NCBI GenBank assembly: GCA_022822085.1
Contig: JAJECK010000004.1
Location: 1-49,754 of the forward strand
Source: Candidatus Poribacteria bacterium
Lineage (GTDB): Bacteria; Poribacteria; WGA-4E; WGA-3G
Direction of reading: 5' to 3'
Length of the DNA stretch: 49,754 bases
The notes below the pieces were generated by a model. The model saw only the letters and a list, made by a program, of their open reading frames with translations. It did not search any database and was not told the DNA's origin. Shown here in pieces: positions 44,112 to 49,754 of the stretch; positions within the stretch are counted from its first letter, which is position 1; every line of letters starts with the position of its first letter. The translations under genes and the position numbers were made by a program.

Positions 44112-44610
44112 TCCTATAGAGTTATTGAAAAGAGTGATAGCAACATACGCAAATAATCCGAAATGGGTGGATGCTCCGTTAGGTGATATTAAGATTCTCA
44201 GCAATACGCATGTTGGCGACGCTGGACAAGATTTTATTAAGGAATGGTGTAGGATACAAAACTTAGCCTGGGAAACCCCAGAAAGTTCTCAAAGTCCTTG
44301 GGATATTCAGATAGAGTCTATAACATTTGAAGTCAAAACAGCAACAGAAGATGTAACCGGTAAATTTCAGTTCAATCATATACGTCATCATCGTCCTTAC
44401 CAAGCACTGCTGGTTTTAGGAATTGCTCCAGACAAAATCCTTTTTAATATTTGGCGAAAAGGTGATATAGTAGAAGGCAAAGCTGGAAATTTAACTACAA
44501 TGGATAAAGGTTCATCTGCTACATTTAAACTCACCAAGAAACCTTCCGACTTATTTCCAATTACACAATTTTCTGATAAAATTTGTGATTTAGTGGATGC
44601 TCTTGCATAA
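44104..44610 (+). CDS. Putative type II restriction endonuclease (PD-(D/E)xK)
   Basis: 168 residues from ATG 44104, overlapping the methylase stop by 8 bases (translational coupling). The nuclease core is visible as E47 in GQDFIKEWC, D67 in SPWDIQI and E76-x-K78 in TFEVKTAT, the PD-(D/E)xK pattern with 8 residues between. The following strand and helix (FQFNHIRHHRPYQALLVLGI) fit the fold, in which a later R/H/Q completes the site. I infer a restriction enzyme from fold plus the adjacent methylase; recognition sequence unknown. Confidence 0.8.
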   Translation: MADPIELLKRVIATYANNPKWVDAPLGDIKILSNTHVGDAGQDFIKEWCRIQNLAWETPESSQSPWDIQIESITFEVKTATEDVTGKFQFNHIRHHRPYQALLVLGIAPDKILFNIWRKGDIVEGKAGNLTTMDKGSSATFKLTKKPSDLFPITQFSDKICDLVDALA

Positions 44611-44704
44611 AGTTACTTTTTGCCTTTGAAAGATCGAACATCTAAACCTTTGAACAGGAATTGACCTTTTAATACCTCTGTGTCTTAGCAGGATATTTTG
44701 AGAT

Positions 44705-45937
44705 ATGGAAACACTTGCGATAACGAATGGCGATATTTATACTCCGACACATTACGGTTACGGTAATCTCGTCATTCAAGGCGGAACGATTTCAACAATT
44801 ACGAAAGAACAATTGCCTCCATCAGATGAGATGATTGATGCGTCTGGTTGTCTTGTCATTCCCGGATTGATTGATGGATTGATCCACGGCGGCGGTGGCT
44901 GTGATAGCATGACAGGTAACGTTGAGGATATTGAGACAATTGCACGGGCACATGCATCAGACGGTGTTACTTCGTTAGTGGTAGGTATATCTTCTGGAAG
45001 TATGGAGCAGATAAACGCATCTTTGGAAGCAATCGCACAAGTTGCTGATGAACCAGTAGATGATGGATCCAGGATTATAGGGTCTTATGTTGAAGGGAAA
45101 TTCGGTAGTCTTGCCAAAAATGGCGCGCAGAATCCTAAATATATTACACCTCCGAACTTTGAAGAGTTCCACGCAATGTGGGCTGCCTCTGATGGGACAT
45201 TAAAGGTAATTTCTGTTGCACCAGAAAACGACGAAGGTTTTCAGTTTATAAAGCATCTTTCTGAATTTAGGACAGATGCTTATAACAACATCGTTATAGC
45301 GATGGGACATACAAATGCGACGTATCAACAAGCGATGGATGCAATTGATGCGGGAGTGTCGCGTGCGACGCACACCTACAACGGCATGAGCGGTATGCAT
45401 CATCGCGATATCGGGGCACTTGAGGCAGTTTTAGACCATCCAAACATACACGCAGAATTGATCGTTGATGAACACCACGTTAATCCTTTTTGGGGTAAGC
45501 ATCTGATAGAAGCAAAGGGGGTTTCAGGTGTGGGATTGATCACAGATTGCACCGAACATGCAGGGTTGTCAGAGGAAGAATGGCAGAGAGATGCTGTATA
45601 TGAAGCAGAACATGATGCGTTTCGACTTAAGGATATGGTTGATACGAATACCCATAAATATATAAAGAACGGGGCAATGTGGTTAGATGTTGGCAAACCG
45701 ACTGAACGGCTTGCTGGGGCAATTATTACACTTATGGATGGTGTCCGTAATGTTGTGAAGTGGGGATTTTCATTAGAGGATGCATTGACGATGGCAACAT
45801 TGACACCTGCACAAAATTTAGGTGTGGATGATCGCGTAGGTTCTATTGCACCTGACAAGGCTGCAGATGTCGTTATTGTTGATGAAGATTTGGAAGTTCA
45901 GAAGGTAATTTTACGTGGAAAAGTGATTAAATCGTAA
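44705..45937 (+). CDS. N-acetylglucosamine-6-phosphate deacetylase-like amidohydrolase
   Basis: 410 residues, TIM-barrel amidohydrolase with flanking beta domain (VIPGLIDGLIHGGGGCD near residue 52 and the C-terminal VGSIAPDKAADVVIVDEDLEV). NagA-type motifs include GHTNATYQQAMDAIDAGVSRATHTYNGMSGMHHRDIGALEAVL with its histidines and the E/D positions, and LITDCTEHAG containing the catalytic Asp. The usual HxH after the first strand is IHGGGG (a single His), as in NagA. The substrate may be GlcNAc-6-P or a related amide. It is a separate unit; no other amino-sugar genes are adjacent. Confidence 0.85.
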   Translation: METLAITNGDIYTPTHYGYGNLVIQGGTISTITKEQLPPSDEMIDASGCLVIPGLIDGLIHGGGGCDSMTGNVEDIETIARAHASDGVTSLVVGISSGSMEQINASLEAIAQVADEPVDDGSRIIGSYVEGKFGSLAKNGAQNPKYITPPNFEEFHAMWAASDGTLKVISVAPENDEGFQFIKHLSEFRTDAYNNIVIAMGHTNATYQQAMDAIDAGVSRATHTYNGMSGMHHRDIGALEAVLDHPNIHAELIVDEHHVNPFWGKHLIEAKGVSGVGLITDCTEHAGLSEEEWQRDAVYEAEHDAFRLKDMVDTNTHKYIKNGAMWLDVGKPTERLAGAIITLMDGVRNVVKWGFSLEDALTMATLTPAQNLGVDDRVGSIAPDKAADVVIVDEDLEVQKVILRGKVIKS

Positions 45938-46029
45938 AAATATGTAAACCCACGAAGTGAAATACTCAAAATTAGAGAATTTTTAAAAAAACTGCAATTT
46001 TTTTGTAACCTGATGTCTAATGTCTCCGC

Positions 46030-46110
46030 TATAGTAGAATCCACAATTAAGTGGACACACTTTGTGCCGGTGCTACAAATTGTGTGTCCATAAGTATTAG
46101 TTCTACTATA
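46030..46110. mobile_element. Third TA-type MITE with TATAGTAGAA ends
   Basis: An 81-bp element TATAGTAGAATCC (46030) to GTTCTACTATA (46110); ends resemble MITE-A (TATAGTAAAATCC). Inner arms TGGACACAC and GTGTGTCCA form a hairpin. A further TTTACTATA end occurs at about 46119-46128. TA flanks both sides. Confidence 0.65.
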
Positions 46111-46175
46111 ATTGTAAATTTTACTATATGTGTCACAATCTAACAGAAATTGTGTTACAAAATCATTCCGTGCCT

Positions 46176-46299
46176 CCCACAAGAGAAGCCAACACCTGTA
46201 AACCCCTCCCACAGAAGGGAAAACGGTGTTGTAAACCCTTCCCACAAGAGAAGCCAACACCTTGTAAAATCGGGGTTACAAACCCCTCCCACAAGAGAA
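46176..46299. repeat. CCCACAAGAGAAGCCAACACC repeat cluster
   Basis: TCCCACAAGAGAAGCCAACA occurs at 46176 and 46240 and its first 13 bases again at 46287. An intervening GGTGTTG at about 46225 is the complement of CAACACC, so hairpins can form. The interval 45938-47047 is otherwise gene-less; 46472-46560 has a diverged MITE-A-like start and an ACAAACT/AGTTTGT hairpin, and an 8-C run lies near 46842. Confidence 0.65.
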
Positions 46300-47047
46300 A
46301 ATCCCTTCCACATGAAAAAAGGATGGAATTTTGCATTCTTTTTTGTGTGTGATTTTATTTGACAAATATACGTATTTTGCTGTATAATATACAAAAATAT
46401 CATTATAAGACATGTATTGTTTTATATGTTTGTATTGACTTATAAGTATGAATGATGTTTATGTCCAATATTGTAGTAAAATCAAAAAATATATGCACAC
46501 TTTTAGGACGTTAAACCTAAACCGCCGGACTGTGCTGTCCCACAAACTTCCCAGTTTGTTCAGTAGTGCGTGCGCGAACTGGATGTGGACGCTACAAACG
46601 TGTGCAAGTAATTATACGTTGCCCTATAAATGCCGCAAATATGGTGAATATATAGCAAATTTGTAATGGGAAAAGTTTGTATGACCCCCAACCATATTTT
46701 GCATAAGGGGCGTTAACAATGAACAACCGATATATCAGCACCACAATCCATAAAGCGATCGAGGCAGTTATCTGTTATTTATGCAGCATGTGCCCACGCC
46801 AAATATTCGGTGTTTTAGCATATTTTAACTACTGGTTAATACCCCCCCCCGAATTCACATTCGTTAATTGCTTTGCCTCACAATTTAATAGGACTTCTAT
46901 TGTTCGTGCCTGCACGCGCACTTCGTTTCACACGGAGCGCACCGTCGTGGGCTTTTGCTGTTTATGGAGATAAACGTGATCTATACTGAATCGTGTTTGA
47001 CTATCGTTTAGTTTGACTTGAAAAATTTTAACGAAGGAGATACAATT

Positions 47048-47266
47048 GTGAAAAAGAAACTTTTAAAGGTAGGGTTCACCACAGCACTTATTGTTTTCAT
47101 TAGCGGAGGGCTGTTCTTTAGCACCATCACAATGATTGGTGCCACACAGACAGATAAACCTGTTTGCATAGAACAACCCCGAATTGACTGTACGATATTG
47201 GAAAAACAGGGAACACCATGTCCAAAATCAACCGGACCGCCCTGCATACGCGAGGTCGAAAAATAA
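47048..47266 (+). CDS. Small exported or membrane-anchored Cys-containing protein
   Basis: 72 residues starting at GTG 47048, 7 bases after AAGGAGA. A hydrophobic segment (about residues 7-30) is a signal peptide or anchor (cleavage possible after ATMIGA-like site near residue 33). The mature part is short with four cysteines (VCIEQ, IDCTI, TPCPK, PPCIRE), which may form two disulfides in the periplasm. It ends 12 bases before the next gene and is likely in its operon. No family recognised. Confidence 0.75.
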   Translation: MKKKLLKVGFTTALIVFISGGLFFSTITMIGATQTDKPVCIEQPRIDCTILEKQGTPCPKSTGPPCIREVEK

Positions 47267-47278
47267 AGGAGATCCATA

Positions 47279-48058
47279 ATGAAATTCTTTAGAAATAACC
47301 GATATTGGGTCCTCGGTATCGTTATTTGTCTGATAGTTGGGAGCGTTATTATTGTCCAAAGCGGACAACAACAGACAGAAGAAACCGGTCCAATCACACC
47401 TGATATTGCGGAGCAGACACCCGGGACCGCTACATCACAGCCGCCTGGTGAATTAGCGAATTTAAATTGGTATGATTCTCCAGAAGAAGCGATTGGTTAT
47501 GCACTGAAGGAGCTGCGTAATAATCCTCAACCGGACGGTGCGCGCTTGCATGCTGTTTTAGGTTTTGCATATCAGCGATTAGGCGACTATAAAACAGCGT
47601 GGGTTCATCTGAAAAAAGGGCAAGCCCTTACGGAGCAAAGTCTCGCTTGCTGCCCAAGTCCTGGTGAGAGTGTTCTGCACGTTGAAGTTCCCGAACACGC
47701 TGATTATTCCGCACATATAACAGCAATAGCGTCTGGTCGTCCATTGGTCCAGCGGCAACAGAGAGCACGCTCTTCTCGTGATGAAGCGGCAGCGTTTGAG
47801 GAATTAAAAGGTTTTCTTGTGTGGGCGGGGGCGATTATGCGGGACACACCGATTACAACGAACAACTTTCTTGCGAAAGAGTTAGAATCGCATCTGCTTG
47901 GTAAAAAGACAACCTTCCATCCGGAACGTATCACCCGTGCTTTTGAACTGATGGAACGGCACAAACAAAGCAAAGGTATGAGATTACTGCAGCAAAGTGA
48001 TCCCCCTCTTGCGCGCGAGGTACTGCGTATGTTCAACAAGAAGCGAAGTAAGGGATAA
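47279..48058 (+). CDS. Membrane-anchored TPR-type protein, paralogue A
   Basis: 259 residues. N-terminal anchor MKFFRNNRYWVLGIVICLIV (helix about 9-27), Thr/Pro-rich spacer, then helices with TPR character (LHAVLGFAYQRLGDYKTAWVHLKKGQAL). The C-terminal 90 residues (FLAKELESHLLGKKT, PERITRAFELMERHKQS, then L.REVLRMF) match those of the protein at 48212, as does the first 20 residues, so the two are paralogues with different middles. Ribosome site AAAGGAG precedes ATG 47279. Function unknown, probably a periplasm-facing scaffold. Confidence 0.8.
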   Translation: MKFFRNNRYWVLGIVICLIVGSVIIVQSGQQQTEETGPITPDIAEQTPGTATSQPPGELANLNWYDSPEEAIGYALKELRNNPQPDGARLHAVLGFAYQRLGDYKTAWVHLKKGQALTEQSLACCPSPGESVLHVEVPEHADYSAHITAIASGRPLVQRQQRARSSRDEAAAFEELKGFLVWAGAIMRDTPITTNNFLAKELESHLLGKKTTFHPERITRAFELMERHKQSKGMRLLQQSDPPLAREVLRMFNKKRSKG

Positions 48059-48101
48059 CTGGGACGCAAGGAATGCATATCTATTTCTGACAAAGAAGAG
48101 G

Positions 48102-48178
48102 ACTAATGAATACGTTAGCATACTAATGAATACGTTAGGATACTAATGAATACGTTAGCATACTAATGAATACGTTAA
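48102..48178. repeat. Four 20-bp tandem mini-hairpins
   Basis: ACTAATGAATACGTTAG(C/G)AT is repeated from 48102, 48122, 48142 and 48162 with almost no variation (last copy ends AAG). Each unit has CTAATG pairing with CGTTAG around AATA (one G-T wobble). They occupy the 153-bp gap between the two paralogues and end 34 bases before the next ATG. Confidence 0.85.
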
Positions 48179-48211
48179 GTTCAGAAATAATAACGAAAAG
48201 GAGTAACAGCC

Positions 48212-49681
48212 ATGAAATTCTTTAGAAACAACTGGTATTGGATATTTAGCATCGTTATCGGTCTCGGTATTGGGAGCATCATTACGATGCACCGCGTGCA
48301 ACAGCAGACAAGTGAACCGGAGCATATTTCACCTGATGTTGCCAAACCATCAATTAGCGAAGTCCCCGGTAAAACTTCATCCGACACACCTAACGCTGCA
48401 GCACCGAGACACCATAGACCTATCCGTTTTAACAGGGCTGCACGTAACAACCCGGCACTCAAAAATATTGGGTCTATACCCGCTGCTGTTCATGACGATA
48501 TTATTGAGCCACCACTGCCACTGCCAACCGATCTTCAAACGCGCCTTTACAAGTTGCACCGAGAAATGGCGGCTATAGGGGAGATGTACGAAATACGAAA
48601 TGGCGAAAAATTCATAACCGAGGAAGCACACAGAAGAAGCCTTGAAATCCTTGCTGGTGATATGAACCCTGAAGAAGCGATTGATTTTCTGGAGGAGCAT
48701 GGACATTATAATGAGGCGATCTTAAGTCAAGTGTCCGCGCACCGCGCTTTTAAATATCTTCAGGCAATACGGGCAAGTTGGGAAAAAGTGAATGAATATG
48801 CTGAAAAAGCACTTGCAGAAAACCCTGACAACTTTGAGGCAAAAATGCGTCTAATGCTCTACGAAAAGGACAATGCAAAAGCTGCGGCGGGGTATAAAGA
48901 GATTCTTGCCAAAGACCCGAACAACGTTAGGGCTTTGCTCAATTTGGGGTATCGTACGCATTATGATGATCCAGAGGGCGCATTAGTACACCTCATCAAA
49001 GCGAACACACTGGATCCTACCAAGGGGTTAGAGTGTATTGGACAGGTTCACGAGCGTCTCGGCGATGTGAAAACTGCGTGGCTCTATTATAGGAAACACT
49101 TAACACTTTGGCCTGGTAATCTATTAGCTGAATCACACCTAAGTTGGATTAATGCAGGTGAACCGAAGTATACGCCAATTTATTTAGAACGTCAAACGGT
49201 TCCGCCACGTGACAAAGTGTCTATGGATAAGGAAGTTGTCACCCCAAAAGAGAAACACTCCCCCGCTGCGAAAGAGACACCTTGGTTTCCAGAACTCCCA
49301 CCGCAGGAGACACATCCACCGGAAAATCGACCAACAAACGCAGAAGCAGCACGGGCAGCGTTTGAACGTCGACAGGCCGCTGCACAGAAAGAATTTGACG
49401 AGTTCATCAAATGGGCAGAAAGGGTTATGCATGAGGACGCTGCGGTTGACACGAATGACTTTTTGGCGAAAGAACTTGCAGCACACCTCAGTGGGGACAA
49501 AACAGAAGTGACCCCTGAACGTCTTGTTCGTGCCTTTGAAATGATCGAACGGCACGGCAGAACGAGCGGACTCCAACACCTCAAAGACAAGGATCCTGAA
49601 CTCGCAGCAGAGATGCAACGTTTTCTGGAAGAAAAACAGCAGCCTTCTCGTCGTAACAATCAACAGAACAAGAATAAGTAA
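48212..49681 (+). CDS. Membrane-anchored TPR-type protein, paralogue B
   Basis: 489 residues. N-terminal anchor as in the previous gene (MKFFRNNWYWIFSIVIGLGI), a spacer, a TPR array at about 190-320 (YAEKALAENPDNFEAKMRLM, YKEILAKDPNNVRALLNLG, GALVHLIKANTLDPTKGLECIGQVHERLGDVKTAWLYY), a Pro-rich linker, and the shared C-terminal domain (FLAKELAAHLSGDKT, PERLVRAFEMIERHGRTSG, then LAAEMQRF). The C-terminal domain is not a family I recognise. AAAGGAG precedes ATG 48212. Nothing further is evident to the window end. Confidence 0.85.
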   Translation: MKFFRNNWYWIFSIVIGLGIGSIITMHRVQQQTSEPEHISPDVAKPSISEVPGKTSSDTPNAAAPRHHRPIRFNRAARNNPALKNIGSIPAAVHDDIIEPPLPLPTDLQTRLYKLHREMAAIGEMYEIRNGEKFITEEAHRRSLEILAGDMNPEEAIDFLEEHGHYNEAILSQVSAHRAFKYLQAIRASWEKVNEYAEKALAENPDNFEAKMRLMLYEKDNAKAAAGYKEILAKDPNNVRALLNLGYRTHYDDPEGALVHLIKANTLDPTKGLECIGQVHERLGDVKTAWLYYRKHLTLWPGNLLAESHLSWINAGEPKYTPIYLERQTVPPRDKVSMDKEVVTPKEKHSPAAKETPWFPELPPQETHPPENRPTNAEAARAAFERRQAAAQKEFDEFIKWAERVMHEDAAVDTNDFLAKELAAHLSGDKTEVTPERLVRAFEMIERHGRTSGLQHLKDKDPELAAEMQRFLEEKQQPSRRNNQQNKNK

Positions 49682-49754
49682 GGAATGTTTTAAACTATCC
49701 TAACCCAAGTTGCTACCTATAGGATTTTAGGACCTACAGACACCATTTTTATAG

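Noticed and set aside
46176..46299. CCCACAAGAGAAGCC units as a CRISPR
   Set aside because: Unit spacing and length are irregular, spacers are themselves similar, no cas genes.
46719..46973. 84-codon frame after AAGGGG
   Set aside because: Has a plausible start but an unnatural Cys/Arg-rich composition, spans an 8-C run and shows no family; more likely chance in a repeat-rich tract.
49682..49754. Possible start of another gene at the right edge
   Set aside because: No open frame of useful length or ribosome site in the last 73 bases.

Overview
The window looks like a chromosomal piece of an uncultivated, AT-rich, Gram-negative-type bacterium. The best guess is Candidatus Poribacteria or a close relative. 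This rests on family mix, not on a marker-gene tree: two phytanoyl-CoA-dioxygenase-like proteins (one fused to HEAT repeats), a 14-blade WD40 protein, a LamG protein, several vWA proteins, a cohesin/dockerin/vWA protein, a Gfo/Idh/MocA oxidoreductase, SMP-30, ThuA, NagA-like and TPR proteins, and many palindromic intergenic repeats. It contains housekeeping genes (rho, rpmE, prfA, prmC, thyA, dut, folA, sdh, one tRNA) and no phage or plasmid backbone.

Layout. 1-1.4 kb is transposon debris: the tail of an IS4/Tn5-type transposase, an unknown 156-aa gene and a broken IS1595-type transposase. 1.4-5.1 kb holds an orphan ECF-transporter T subunit, moaB, and a large tandem-vWA gene split by a one-base frameshift. 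5.1-5.9 kb is repeat-only DNA with nested MITEs and a large palindrome. 5.9-12.8 kb carries the secreted or accessory proteins LamG, PhyH, WD40, an NAD-epimerase and cohesin-dockerin-vWA. 13.3-14.2 kb is a PIN-domain gene whose C-terminal module is tandemly duplicated with a 190-bp period. 14.3-17.9 kb is a three-gene succinate dehydrogenase operon (membrane, flavoprotein, iron-sulfur) followed by a small YgiT-like gene. 18-21.6 kb has a Gfo/Idh/MocA enzyme and a TPR lipoprotein. 21.8-26.1 kb is the translation/termination cluster rho, rpmE, prfA, prmC, with a consensus promoter and a long leader before rho.

On the minus strand, 26.2-36.4 kb holds PhyH-HEAT, a conserved unknown, a PIN/AAA-ATPase pair that may be a defence module, a large membrane vWA protein with a membrane partner, and two unknown genes. 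A tRNA-Arg(CCG) follows at 36.5 kb. 36.7-42.3 kb is SMP-30, dut, thyA and folA, with three tandem lipoprotein paralogues plus the tail of a fourth lying between thyA and folA. 42.5-45.9 kb has ThuA, a compact type II-like methyltransferase/nuclease pair and a NagA-like deacetylase. 47.0-49.7 kb has a small exported protein and two paralogous membrane-anchored TPR-type proteins separated by a 4 x 20-bp hairpin repeat.

The most notable non-coding content is a population of short palindromic elements. Two TA-inserting MITE families share a swappable core hairpin, and one copy is nested inside another. One insertion has an empty-site relative about 50 bp away. A third family makes long hairpins of the GTAGGT(C/T)GGGT type. 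The strongest candidates for undescribed systems are the PIN gene with 190-bp-period module duplication, the AAA-ATPase/PIN pair, and the overlapping methyltransferase/PD-ExK pair.
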